Program-made: the position numbers and the translations under genes
Shown: one piece after another, positions 24,642 through 36,560 of the stretch
Position numbering within the stretch: the stretch's first letter is position 1
Layout: every line of letters starts with the position of its first letter
The notes under the pieces: model-generated
Seen by the model: only the letters and a program-made list of their open reading frames with translations
What the model was told of the DNA's origin: nothing
The model's database searches: none
Assembly (NCBI GenBank): GCA_963585895.1
Contig: OY757911.1
Coordinates: 63,578,807 to 63,642,806 of the forward strand
From: Sepioteuthis lessoniana
Lineage: Eukaryota; Mollusca; Cephalopoda; Myopsida; Loliginidae
Length of the DNA: 64,000 nt
Direction of reading: 5' to 3'

Positions 24642-24768
24642 ATAAATATATAAAAACACTCCTGAATTCAAATAAAATGCTCACTGAAAATTTTAAACCA
24701 ATTAGTTGTATAAAACTGGAGATTATCGGTTAGTAACAAACATTACATTTTTATTTATATAGATAATC
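24642..24768. repeat. Third copy of block B'
   Basis: Same order as 24121-24240: TATAAAAACACTCCTGAATT, TTAAACCAATTAGTTG, CTGGAGATTATCGGTTAG, ending TTTTTATTTATATAGA. Together with 24121-24240 it flanks about 400 bp of AT-rich DNA as a direct repeat. Confidence 0.75.
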
Positions 24769-25667
24769 ACACAACGCATATCAAGATGCACATAAAAATC
24801 TCAGGATTCCAAATATTGTTCTCAACAGTTTCCAACTTCCTGATCATTTTATTCCACCTTTAAATGAGATCATTAATTCCATATTAAATTCACCTCCCAA
24901 GTTCATAAATTTATACACCTTAGTCCTTACAAAAAGACATAACACACCAGTATAAACGAATGGATGTTTAACTGAAACTGATGCAATCACTGCAACTACT
25001 AAATACTGCTACCACTTGACTAATATGAGAAAAAACATGAATGCAGATAAATTCTACCTTCTTATCATTAGGGTTACCCCCATAATGAGACACAGCATAG
25101 AGTCAAAATATAATAGCACAATAAAATTTTCAAAATCAAGAAAATATCACCTTAAAAGATTTTTTCCTAAACCACTCTCAAATAAAAACTGTATCACAGT
25201 CTATAATCAAACACGTACTAAACTAGCAATTCAACAGTCATCTCATATATAATGCAAATCAATTTGGAAGATTTTTTTTTTTAGCATTAACAGCTGATTA
25301 CATGGCAAATACTTTGAGCCAATACACTTTATTGTAGTTAGTTATTCTTTAACATGAGATATCAAGCAGAAATAAATGAGTATAGAGAGTACAACAAAAA
25401 CCAGAGTATATGCATGCACACAATGATCAATAAATGATGTGATTAATATCAACAATATAAGTTAATAATAAATATGAGAAGGTGCTTAATAGCTATCAAC
25501 CTAACTAAGGTCATTACATTTGGGGGTTTTTTTAAGAGTTAAAAGAAACTTGAGAAACAATGTGCCAACTACATTAAACTACAGAATGATTATGCAGAAT
25601 ATCATGTTTCATAGCTCCAGGTCATTCCCTTCTTGGTCAGCCTGAAAACTTTTCAGTATCCCCTAGT

Positions 25668-25668
<1 letters not shown>

Positions 25669-25706
<38 letters not shown>
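25669..25706. repeat. (AT)n(AC)n microsatellite
   Basis: Alternating AT dinucleotides passing into ACACACACAC. Confidence 0.9.
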
Positions 25707-26226
25707 CTTAACACACAGGTTTGACATTTCCAATTTGATTTACAATGAATGGGCCTTTTTTTTTTTAAGCTATAAAAATCTTATTTGCACTTGTTCAGCA
25801 AACCTAATTTTTAACTGTATTCATTCTAATACAGAAATTAACTACTCAAAATACTACCGAAAGGTTTAGAGTGCACATTTTCACTAATTCAGTGCAATAT
25901 ATAAAAATAAATTATTCTATTTCCTTATTGTGTTAAATGTTACCTGAAACTTTAAAAATATCCAAGTTGAATTACAGATTCCAGTAATTAGAAAATAGAA
26001 TCCAGTAAGAGGTAAATGAAATTCTCATTGTGTGTGTGTGTGTGTGTGTGTAACTATAATTTTATGGGGGGGGGTAATCTTTTAGAAGCTATAATATTTT
26101 AAATAAAAATATTAGTAAAAAAAATCAAATTTAATTAGTGACAGATTTCAATTGAAAAAAAAAAAAAAATTAACACAAAATGAGACCTAAATTAAAATCT
26201 TAAATTTAAACTCTTATTTGCATCAG

Positions 26227-26257
<31 letters not shown>

Positions 26258-26335
26258 GATATGATTAAAACATTAACTAGACCATAAAATTTGATTGGGG
26301 ATGGAATCACAATTCTTCACATAATATTTTTACGG

Positions 26336-26362
26336 ATAATCATCATCATATCGTGCTGGCAT
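26336..26362 (-). mobile_element. LINE-A 3'-terminal stub
   Basis: The minus strand reads GCCAGCACGATATGATGATG, matching the extreme 3' end of the 7.5-kb LINE-A copy (CCAGCGCGACATGATGATC), with a slightly longer ATG-repeat tail. Extreme 5' truncation would leave just this terminus. The match is short, so the call is tentative. Confidence 0.4.
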
Positions 26363-28125
26363 TGAATTTGAAAAAGAAAAGAAAAAAGTTTGACAATTTG
26401 ACTTCTATTATGAGTAGTTTAGGGCCACCATAGATATCACTTGCCTTCAGATTATTTCAATATTATTATGGTGAGGAAGAATAAGAAAAAGTTTCTACTT
26501 TAAATTTGAAAAACTCCAGTTGTAAGTTATTAGTAAACAAAACTTCTAACTTATTAAATAGGCCCAGTGGGGAATAAGTAGCATATCAGGTTCTGAAAGA
26601 CAAATTTTCAACTTATATTTGCTCATACATGTAACAGAAGATAATTATATATATCTTTTTGATATCAAACTAAAATCTATTGAACTGATTTGTGTCCCAA
26701 TGAATTGTGGACTATCAAAGAACAAGCCAACCAAATGTGATGTTATTCTAACTTGCTTGTTTTTTTGTTAATTCATAAAATATAAATTATTAAAAATGAA
26801 TCACTTGTCTAAAAAGAAAGAACAAATTTGGTAACATCTATAACTATCTTTGTACTATTGATTATATTGTTTGTATATTAAAAGAAATTGAAGGCAGGAA
26901 AGAAGAATATATTCTTTTAAAAAAAAGAGATTTAAGTTTCTAATAATTTATGTAAATTTACAAGTTAGTGAATAGAACTAACATTTGCCAATGTTCAAGT
27001 CATTTACTATTGAATAGAAAAAAGTAGAGAATCCACTTAAAAATCTAACAGGTTATTATTTCTTATTTTCAAGTAGTTTTCAAACATTTTTAAGCTTCAT
27101 AAGTCACTTTTTCCAAAAGCTGATTTTGTATCCTTTCTTAGCAAAAAAGGGGAAAAAAAAAAAAACAAACACTATTTTTGCCTTTACATCTTTTAAGGAC
27201 ATGAAATTAGCAATGTTTTTCATCAATAGATACTACAAACTGGTCTTTTAGGTAAATATACACTGAAATCCCAAAGCTATATTCATTTGCTAGAGAAAAA
27301 TAAAAATTGAAAGAAAATACCAAAAATTTACAAAGATCAAGCCAGTGATCAATGAGATAGTTGCAACAAAATAATTTTAAAAATCACAAAATCTAAAATA
27401 GGTTTTGATTTTGTAGCTTTAAAAGTAAAAATAAATCAAAGAAACCAAATATATCAAAAAGTGGGGAGATTATATTACCTTATCTATTTGAAAAAGATAA
27501 AATAAGTGAGGCTCCTTTTAGTTTTCATTGCAATAAATATAATCATTCTTAATTTGTATTCCAAAATATTTGCTGCACACTTAAAAAAAAAAGTTTAAAA
27601 GTTTACAAACTTTGGATCACTTAAATATCTTCACCTACTAGTGTGACTTTGAACATCATCCCTTCCTAAGTTTGACAATTAAACATCTTCCCTTCCCTAA
27701 AACAGTTTAAAAAGAAATGCTTTATTTCATAGACAAAATTTTAAATATCATTTATTTATATGAATGCACAATTTTTTAAATGCATTATCACCAAATTTAG
27801 TTCAAAATATACCCACCAGGACTTTTTAAGTGTTGGGTCCAATTCAAGGTTTCATCACTTTGTTACACTTAGCTTTATCTAATATAAAGTTCTGTTTGCT
27901 TGCTCACTCCATACAACTGTCCCTAAAGAAACCTTGAACATTTTGTCTTAGAAGTTATCAGGAAGGTCTAATTAGCCCAGAAAGCAATTAAAATTGACAT
28001 CTGCAGGAGCAAAAGTCCTAATTATTCAAAGGAACATATGAAAAAAAAAGTTAGATAGTCAAATAGAAAGACATATTTCTTAATAGAACAGTTATCATTC
28101 CTGATGAAATGAAAAACAATATTTT

Positions 28126-28376
28126 TATTTGGTTTGGTTTCTTTGTTCAATGGCATATCATCTTTCATGGTTGATTCAATACCAAAGTTATTCTTGTAGA
28201 AGAACAGTAGTAATAGTACTAATTGACCTATAGTTGGTGGGGATAAGAAGGTCCATACTTTTCCCCAAGGATATTAGTCTAAAAATGAATATAATAGGGC
28301 AACTGGAGTTTTCAATTTACTTATTACACAGTCCAGTATGTTAGCCACTATGCCACAAGGACACACCCACCTTTTT
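28126..28376 (-). mobile_element. SINE3, tRNA-derived copy
   Basis: The tail (plus strand) TTTGGTTTGGTTTCTTTGTT and GGCATATCATCTTTCATGG lead into the family body (GAAGAACAGTAGTAATAGTA), ending at the tRNA-like head whose minus strand reads TGGCATAGTGGCTAACATAC. The B-box is decayed. Confidence 0.85.
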
Positions 28377-29230
28377 TTTTTAACTTGTCTATCTTTAATC
28401 AAAGACTACTGCATAAATTCATAGACATTTTACTATTTATATGTTTGAGTTTTATTTGTGATAACTTAGCTCTTATAGGAGTATAGTTTCAAGAATTAGT
28501 TCAATATACATCCTTAAAAAAAATTTTTTTTAATTAAAAAAACATGTTTGAGAAGAAAAACTTCCAAAACTCCTCTAAAATATAATTTAGTTTTGTTTAA
28601 CAAAATTTACTTTAAAATATTATTTTCCTCCTGAGCAACACTAGGTACTTCTACTAGTACTTTAAAAGGCAATTTTGTTGTAACTTGCAAATAGCTGGCA
28701 ATCAGACCTCCACAAACAGAGAAATAATGATAGCTTGGAAGGTGTTTTCAGCAATGGGCTATCCCATCTTCAGTTTTGGCAATCAAACATTCTCTCTTCA
28801 AACCAGTCTAGGGGAGAATGTTAAAAAGGATCTCAAACTGTAGACATTTATCTCATTTATTTTCTACCATTACTACCCTGAGACTTTGGAAAACCGATTC
28901 ACTTTTACTGATGATTTCACTGATAATTGAGAATGAATTAAGATTTTTTTTAAAGCAGGCATTTTTATCATATTGGAGATATGGTCATGTACATTAAATA
29001 TTAATTATGATAAACATATCTCTAATCATTGCAGTACTATAAAGAAAACAAAATTATAAGTGCCCAAGATGCAAAGAGACAACACAGAAATAAGGATGCA
29101 GTTTCTTATTTTAGTCTTTAGATTTATAACAACATTTATACTAATGTCTCATTGTCAAATGTGTTCCACATACATTTGGGAAAGATTATAATCTTAAATA
29201 TACAAATCATAAGAAAGTGATTAGATCATA
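28377..29230. other. AT-rich non-coding DNA
   Basis: No gene was recognised. 28620-28880 is less AT-rich and shares short phrases with 27.6 kb, perhaps an unclassified old repeat. Confidence 0.35.
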
Positions 29231-29460
29231 TAATTGGCTGGCCAAAAGGTTTGTATTGTTTTTCTCCTTTGGAAACTTTACTTTTAAAATCTTTCAAAAA
29301 AGTTGTTTGTATTGTAACAGCTGTCATAGCAGCATGCATTTATTTGTCAAAATTTGGATATTTCTGTTTTATACTAACTTTGATGATAAAGACCAATATT
29401 TCTAGTATATTATGCTTATTTTATTTCCACAATTGGACTGAAAAGAAGAAAAAAAAGTAT
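29231..29460 (+). mobile_element. Possible mariner-type terminal fragment
   Basis: AATTGGCTGGCCAAAAGGTT followed by TGTATTGTTTTTCTCC resembles the terminal inverted repeat and adjacent sequence of irritans-like mariners (GGTTGGCCAAAAAGTT type). No transposase reading frame and no matching second terminus were found, so this is at most an end fragment. Confidence 0.35.
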
Positions 29461-29840
29461 CATGTGTCATTAAAGATGTTGAAAATAATTTGTTAAATCT
29501 AAGGCTGGATATTTACTGAATGATACTCCATAATCAAATAAATTGAAATTGATTATTCTCATGTTGATTTGTTTGCTGTGTAATACAATACAGAAAATTG
29601 GCAACATACTGAAAATATCCTAGTGTTGAAAATCATTTATACAAGCTTCATTAATTTCATATATGGCTTCAACATAAGGCAAACAAAACCTACTGAACCC
29701 TACTTCCATGTTTGATTTGCTAAATGTGATGAAAATGTTTTATCTTGAAATAAAACATGATAGGGGGAATTACTTTGTAACAGTTGTTATTTAAAAAGAA
29801 GTTGGTTACTAAGTTTTCCTATGGTACACAGGCCTCAGGT
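29461..29840. other. AT-rich non-coding DNA
   Basis: Nothing recognised. Confidence 0.35.
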
Positions 29841-29961
29841 TGCTTACAGTACCTGCTGCTAGTTAAGTGGTCACTCATCTAAGTACTGAACTGGTTCATT
29901 GCTGCTTAACTTCAGTGATCTAGCAAAGAACTAATGTTTTCAGCATGATTTGGCTATAAGA
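29841..29961 (-). pseudogene. 5S rRNA-derived sequence
   Basis: The minus strand aligns over about 120 nt with metazoan 5S rRNA. The start resembles ACGGCCATACCA (here ATAGCCAAATCA). The internal promoter region reads GAAGTTAAGCAGCAATGAAC (box A) and CAGTACTTAGATGAGTGACC (box C, normally AGTACTTGGATGGGAGACC). The end reads AGCAGGTACTGTAAGC. Divergence from the 5S consensus is considerable and scattered, including in box C, so this is a pseudogene or the 5S-type head of a SINE3-class element rather than an expressed 5S gene. No T-run terminator was identified at the expected place. Confidence 0.75.
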
Positions 29962-30554
29962 GTGGAATGAGCAATTGAAATAAATCACTACTAACCAATG
30001 GTCAATTTGGGCTGAAAAGACATAATGCCATAAATTTAAGGGAATTGGAAAAGAATCCTTAACTATAAGCTATTTACAGAGAATAGTGATATTGATTCAA
30101 ACAAGTAATGCTCTCAAATAAAGTAACTGAAGACAGCAATTGTTGAAAAGCATCTGAAAGATTGTAATATTCTATTAATATGAGACTGTATGTTTCTTTA
30201 GTACTCAGACAAAATCCATTACAGCTTAGCTGGAAAGTTTTCACTAATCTGTCATATTCACCAACATATCTTTTATTCTAGTTTTATAATATTCTTTTAA
30301 AATAAAATATTTAAATTCCCGGTAAAATTGCTAAAAGACAACTGTAATAGTTCTTTATAGAGATAGAAATAGTTCCAGAAGGATAGAGTTACCTTGAGGA
30401 TGATAATAGACATAACAGTGAATATTTTTTCAATAATATATATATTAGTTATTAATGACTCAAAAACTTCTGTACTACCAATATTATCCACAAATTTATT
30501 TTATTATTCCTGATATAAAGCTAATACATAATATGATAATCCATTTTTTTTCAA
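29962..30554. other. AT-rich non-coding DNA
   Basis: Nothing recognised. Confidence 0.35.
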
Positions 30555-30730
30555 TTAAGATTTAATATTATAGGAGTATAATAATATAATATATTAATTA
30601 ATATGATTAAGATTTAATATTTTCATAGGAGTATAATAATATATTAATTAAGATTTAATATTATAGTAGGTATATAATACAATAATGAATATAATTAAGA
30701 TTTAATATTATAGGAGTATAATACAAAAAC
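30555..30730. repeat. AT-rich minisatellite, about four units
   Basis: Units start with AATTAAGATTTAATATTATA or a close variant (ATTAAGATTTAATATTTTC) and continue GGAGTATAATA. Starts lie near 30555, 30605, 30645 and 30692, so the period is about 40-50 bp with indels. Confidence 0.8.
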
Positions 30731-31111
30731 TAGTTGAAAAATGAAAAGTAACATTCTTTGTGAATAGTTATATAATTAATGACACTTAAGAAATCTGAAT
30801 AGATGCCTCAATCATATAAAAACCATTCTTTACTGGTAGTTGTAACCTAGTCAACCTATATATATATTATTCAAGATTTATTTTGACTAAGTTCTGTATG
30901 AACAGGACTTCAATTATTAAACCATTGGATTGGAAGCTACAGATTTGTGATTATTTTTTTGTATAAGAATTGCAAAGTTTATGATGAAATTTAAGTCTCA
31001 TAAAAAAAAGGAAAATATCTGATAGAGCTGGAAAAAATTAAGTGTAGATAATCGAACATAAAAACAAATTCTGAACTATAAATGTATGCATTTATCCAAC
31101 CCAATTGAGAG

Positions 31112-31322
31112 TTTTCCTTCACTTAGACTGGTTGCCTTTCTAAGGTGAAATAACTCAATCTGCCTTACTGTACTACCCACAGATGGAGGGAAGAAGAAAT
31201 GGATTCATGTCTTCCTCAAGAGAATTAGTATGAAGTGAAACACAAACAGCCTCATCCAGATTTGAACTCAGATCCCCAATTCTATTTACTACAACAATAA
31301 CCATTACACAACGTATCCCTCC
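31112..31322 (-). mobile_element. SINE4, tRNA-derived copy
   Basis: The minus strand begins GGGAGGGATACGTTGTGTAA with a TGTAATGG A-box-like core, then GAGTTCAAATCTGG (B-box). The body contains a TGAATCCATTTCTTCTTCC block. The family recurs at 47.9 kb. Confidence 0.75.
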
Positions 31323-31990
31323 CTGAACTATCAATGTAATGTGACCAAAATAAATGTTAAAGCTACAATGTTCTATAGAAAAATATTACATCAAAACCAT
31401 GTTTGTTTGTTTTTATCAAGTGATATTTCTTGTCGAGATACAATGAACACATGAACCATAAAATAGCATGTATCATTTTCTTTGTATTGACAAATGAACA
31501 GCATACAAGACTGCCCTTTCTTTAATCTTCTATAAATCTATAGACAACAACAAACCATAAAAGCACAAAAAGAAAATGGTCACCTGAGTTTTACAAATGT
31601 CAAAAAAAAAAAAAAAAAAAAAAAAAGATTTTTCAAAAATCATTATATATAATGAACTTATACGAATATTCTCATCTTAATGGTTGTTGTTATAGTCAAT
31701 TTTTTGGCTGTTGTATCCTCTTGCTAAAATGTTGTGACAATAACATAGTCAGAATACATGAGTGTTGTTTAATAATTCCTCGTCTCAGAAATTCAAACAA
31801 AAATTCCACCAGATTAATTTGTGCATAAATTTATTTGTGTTAATGAAATGAAAATGCATTTTGCTCAATATCTCATATACTGAACACAATTTCTCATACA
31901 TCAAGTTAGATGAATGTACCAAGAGGTATTATTTCTTTCTATACAGATTACTTAGAGTAAATTCTTCCACACACTGCAGGTGACAGGGAT
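31323..31990. other. AT-rich non-coding DNA
   Basis: A poly(A) tract lies at 31602-31626. Nothing else recognised. Confidence 0.4.
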
Positions 31991-31999
31991 TTTGCTAAT

Positions 32000-34900
32000 C
32001 AATATAAAAATACTGAATAAAGTTGATTAGATAAAAAAAATTATCTTAATACTTTAGTCATTTTTTCTTTTTGAGGGGGATTAATGGACGATATTTTTTC
32101 TAAAGAGGCCAGTAAGAGAACCAAAAAGTGTCACATAAGAGATAAACCTTTACCGAGAATTTATTAAAAAAAACATTACGCTTTGATCATCCATACTTTG
32201 AACAAAAAGGGCGTAACGTTGCCGGTAAAATGTGCATGCTTTTTGAACATGCCTACTGTATGCTTTTTTTTTATTGTTTTTATTTGTTTTATGCTTAAGA
32301 TGTGTGTTTTAATACCTAAAAAATACTTCCTGAAAGAAACTTCGATTCTTTCTAAGTTTTAGTTTTTTTTATGCCTGTCAACAGGTTTTCGTTGTCTTTA
32401 GATTTAGCTCATGAAAATAAAAAAAATGAGCAAGACTTGAGGTGGGGGGGGGGATCAACACTTTGTTTTAAAAAAAAAAAAAAAATAGATAAAATAAAAA
32501 AAATGTTAAATTTTCAACCTTCAGCTTCATACAATTTTACAGCCTTTTTAATTCCATTTTAAGCTAACAATATTCTGGTTGTAAGTTTCACAAAAATAAT
32601 TAACACAAAACATAAATTGATTTTATTCATAATGACAAATTCGACAAGACGTGAATGTAATCTAAGAAATTATTTGTAGTTAACTTAAACTCCATTTAAT
32701 CACCGGGCAGAAAACTAGTTTTTAAAATTTCAAAAGTGGGGGGGTAGTTACGCTATTTATTTAAAAGCCAATGGGAAAAACTTCACTTTTATTGCTCGCT
32801 CCAGTAGTATTTTGAAAGTCAACATAACTACTGATGGCACCATACAAGTACCCACTCGTCTGCCCCTCCCCTGATAAAAAAAAAAGAATAGGGAGGAATC
32901 TACAACAAATATTCGACAGGAAGAGTGATGATGGGTATGAAAATGCCATAACGGTCGAGTCAGGCCAGAGTATCAACTGGATAATGAAATTATCTGAATT
33001 AAGTTCAAATTAAATTATTATACATGTTTCTAAGTTTTATATCTATTATATACTTTGCCCACTATTCAAAAACTTAAAACTTCGAAACGGCAAGATAAAA
33101 CAGGAACAAAAAAGACGACAAAAGCAAAGGAAATTAATGAGTTAAAAAAAAGTAAATAAATAAATAAATGTATCGTAAAGTGTACTGAAGACAAGACGAG
33201 AAATTACATCTGACGATTTTTTTTTAATAATTGTAAATTTAAATCGAAAAATTTACTCTGAAGAATTTTAAGTCTCAACATGAATTTAATTTACAAGAAA
33301 TAATAACTTAAATAATTGGACGATTTTATTAGTTTAGATAAAATATTTTTAGGCGAGCTAAATAATATGAAAAATTGAAAAAATTCAATCACTGCACGAA
33401 AAAAATAAAATAATGAGTTGACATTTTAAAAGAGAAGGTCCATTATTATGACGTTGAAATTAACTACTACTTTATTTTTTATTTTTATCTACTTTCTCTC
33501 TGATCCGAGATGAAAGTAAAATAATTAAAATAATAAACATTCTGGCATTGATACTTCAATCAATATTCGCTTCTTTCTTTCAGGGTGACTGAAGAACTGA
33601 CTTTAATTTCAATATTTTCTCAGCCAATTAAAACATTTCTAAAGTCGCCCTTATCAAAAGTCTTTATAATAGCAGTCATTTTCAATTAAAATAGGTTCCA
33701 AAATTTCTTTTCCAACACATAAAAAGGTTTGAATACTCGTATTAAAAAAAAAAAAAATATTGTACGTCTTCTCAAAACACTAAGACAGACAGAACATTAC
33801 ATAATCAAAATAAACTATTCAAGCTAAAGAAAAATAAAATCCTTCAAAAATGATGATAATGATGATGACATTAACTTCAAGTCTGATATGTTGTTTATCA
33901 AAGAAGGTTTGACTTTTTAATTAAATAAATGTACATCAATCTTTATGTCATATCAATTCTATATAAGCATCTTCTAGTCCCTTACCCTGCCTAAAAAATT
34001 GGTGGGGAAGCGAAATACAATCATAGCTGTCTTGATATTAGAGAAATGCTGTCACTGCTTCCGTGGGGTCCAAAAAATCCTTCCTTTCCCGTTTTAAGAA
34101 GAGTCGTTCTTCCTCCTCCCGTCCCCACTTCCAATACTCTTTCTCGTTTAAACAATGCTTTTCTCTCCTACGTTAAGTAAAAACCGAGTCGTTTACAATA
34201 ATCACTTTAGTTATTTTACTTAAATAATCGTCTTATTTGAACTTGATGTGTTCTCTTTTAAGTTGACTTTGAGCCAAACGCTTAATCCTAAAAAAAAAAA
34301 AATAAAATAAAATAAAAACTAGACATAAAAATCTTCAAAAAGGAATTGTGACTTCAAAAATTCAAGCCAGACCCAAAAATACAAAGAAAACAGCTGCATC
34401 GACAGGGGGTACTCAACTACTATTACTACTACTACGGAGAAATAGTCGAAAATTATAGACAATCACAGCAAATACGTTGTTCTGTTGTCGTAATAAAATA
34501 AAAAATTGACAGTGATTTTGTCAAATGAATAAATATTATGCACTGTCAAATAACGACTTAGAGACCCTAGAGGTAAAAGTACAGTCATCGCAGAACTCTT
34601 AACCCAGATGAGTTTTAAAATTAATACAAAAATACCAAAACTACTTCACACAATGGTTTTCGTTATAAGATACAGTGGGTGAAACAAGTGGGGGACGATA
34701 ATATAAAAAATATTTAAAGTTAAAAAATAATAATAATAAATAAATAAAAATTCTACTCCAATTAATTAGTCTCCAATAAAAAAGAATTTCTTGGAAGAGG
34801 CGATGATCTATAAAAACTTATAACTCGGACAACCGATGAAAATCCTTTACATCATTTAAAATAATGAAGAAAAAAAAAATCAATAGATAGACATATTTCA

Positions 34901-35166
34901 CGTACTAAGATGCATAAAAAAAAATTTTTTATTTTTTTTTTTTTGGTAAAATTAAGTAATTTGGTAATTTTTATCATCTTCAGTAGCTCAATAATACTAA
35001 AAGGAAAATTAAAAGAATTGTTTTAGGATGTTGATTAATAATTTCAGTGAAAAGCGTTTTCATAATTTTTTTTTTTCTATCAGTCAAGGATAGTAAAACA
35101 AGTCATCATTAGTCTAGTATAATAAAAGGTGACAGCCAAAAATTATTCAAAATAAACTCGAATTAA

Positions 35167-35197
<31 letters not shown>

Positions 35198-36233
35198 GAA
35201 AGATGAGAGATCAGATAAATCAAAATTGACTTTGGTAATTTAAAGTTTGGAGAAGAACATTCAAAAATAGAAAATGATTGGTTAATTGAGAAAAAAAGTT
35301 TTATCATTCTTTCGTTAATTTCTGAAAAAAAAAAAAATGAAGACAAATCCCACGGCGTGTTTTAATGTCTTCTACATTGCATAGTTATTTTAAAGACGTT
35401 TTTAATAATCAATGTTTGCGTTGATTTATTTCTTAAAACAACAAATTAAATTATACATTGCCAAATAAAAACATTTTGATAACAATTTTTATACAGTGGA
35501 AAACAGATTAACTTTTTAAAACTTTTTACGTCAGTTTCAACCAAGTCGAAGAACTATTTAGGAAAAAAAAAATTCGAGAACAAATAATATTTTTCTTTAA
35601 TTGTTTTTAAATTTTAAATATTACTTGATAAAAGTTTAAACAAGATTAGCAAAAATATTTACCAAACGACTTTATGAAAAATATCGGAATTAAAAACAAG
35701 TCGGTTAATAAATAAGAAGTTTTTCTTTTCTTTTTTATTTTTCTTTTTGTTGTTTATCACAGGCACATTTTAATTGTAAAAAATTTAGATCCAAATTTTT
35801 TTTAAATAGCTATGATCATGAAACATTGATAAATAAACAAACAAAATAAAATACGCGATTTAATTTTATGATTGTCTCTTAAAATAACCACGTTCCAATT
35901 GAGGGGGGATCAGTTTCCAGTAATCAGCATCTGTTCAAATGGACACCGTCTTTGTGGTCAGTGCATCGTAACAAACGAACTTGAATTTTCATTAAACTTT
36001 AGACAAAATAAACAAAAAAACATTTGCAAAAACGAAAGTCTTTCGACAGACAGACTTTAAAATGAATATAAGAAAAAAATATGCCAAAGTAATTAAAACA
36101 AAATTATTTGAAAAGTATGCTAGTATGAAAAGAAAGGAGGTACAAAAAATGATAAGGAACTGTCAACTCTTTGACGACAAGAAAAGAAAAAAAAAAAAGA
36201 CGAAACCCAATAAAAAAATAAGGGGGTAACTTA
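32000..36233. other. CpG-retaining AT-rich domain, probable first intron of the minus-strand gene
   Basis: By eye, CpG dinucleotides are much commoner here than in the flanking tens of kilobases (e.g. around 33.1-33.4, 34.1-34.5, 34.8 and 35.5-35.9 kb), although the DNA stays AT-rich. No dispersed SINE or LINE was recognised in this 4-kb block. It adjoins the promoter at 36.4-36.56 kb and lies downstream of the exon-1 donor at 36234. This fits an unmethylated promoter-proximal intron. No internal exon was recognised. Confidence 0.5.
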
Positions 36234-36234
36234 C

Positions 36235-36280
36235 CAACGGCGTAGCGTGTGTCCGAATCTACCTTGCACCACACGCCCAT
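36235..36280 (-). CDS. First coding exon of an unidentified host gene (partial)
   Basis: On the minus strand an ATG at 36280-36278 opens the frame MGVWCKVDSDTRYAV, and the exon stops one base into the next codon at 36235, directly before GTAAGTT (36234-36228), a consensus splice donor. Transcription would start in the CpG-rich promoter about 180-220 bp upstream. The start lies in CTAATCATGG, a fair Kozak context with G at +4. Two tiny upstream ORFs precede it: MHH-stop at 36294-36283 and, if included in the transcript, MAP-stop at 36462-36451. The protein family was not recognised. No second exon was found in the 36 kb downstream, so the intron may be very long or the exons too short to see. 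Confidence 0.5.
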
Positions 36281-36450
36281 GATTAGTGGTGCATTAAGGT
36301 AAAATGGTAAGCAGATTTATATCTGTTTCTTCCCAGAAAATAATCCTGTTAGCATCGACAAGCGACTGAGATAACGATTAACACAAGACACAAGATGTAA
36401 AAATAATAAGAAACGAGCGCCAGTCGGCTGTCAGATAGACGGCCTGTTAC
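36281..36450 (-). other. Probable 5' UTR of the minus-strand gene
   Basis: Lies between the promoter motifs and the proposed start codon. Contains the MHH-stop upstream ORF ending two bases before the main ATG. The exact transcription start is unknown. Confidence 0.4.
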
Positions 36451-36560
36451 CTACGGCGCCATGTTGGTTAGCATCTCACGTGACCTAACACCCGGTCTGG
36501 AGCTTCATTGACGTCACATCCGAAAGAGCATGCGCAGATCGACTCGTCTTCCGCACTTCC
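36440..36560. promoter_or_regulatory. CpG-type, probably bidirectional promoter
   Basis: The most CpG- and GC-rich non-transposon block of the window. Recognisable sites, left to right: a YY1-like site (minus strand AACATGGCGCCG) at 36454-36465; TCACGTGAC, a USF-type E-box, at 36476-36484; the full CRE palindrome TGACGTCA at 36509-36516; NRF1-like GCATGCGC at 36528-36535; and ETS-like CTTCCG at 36548-36553. No TATA box was seen. This combination is typical of housekeeping promoters in animals. A minus-strand exon with a donor lies on the left and a plus-strand donor on the right. Confidence 0.7.

Larger units (their letters stand above)
24769..28125. other. AT-rich non-coding DNA with microsatellites
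   Basis: Includes (AT)n(AC)n at 25669-25706, (GT)n at about 26031-26051, a G-run near 26066, and an A-run at 26230-26257. A short LINE-A 3' stub at 26336-26362 is listed separately. No gene was recognised. Confidence 0.5.

Noticed and set aside
29231..29460. Full mariner element
   Set aside because: Only one terminus-like sequence was recognised and no transposase frame; kept as a low-confidence end fragment.
30555..30730. CRISPR-like regular repeats (also 36906-36990)
   Set aside because: Contiguous AT-rich tandem units without unique spacers, in a eukaryotic context.
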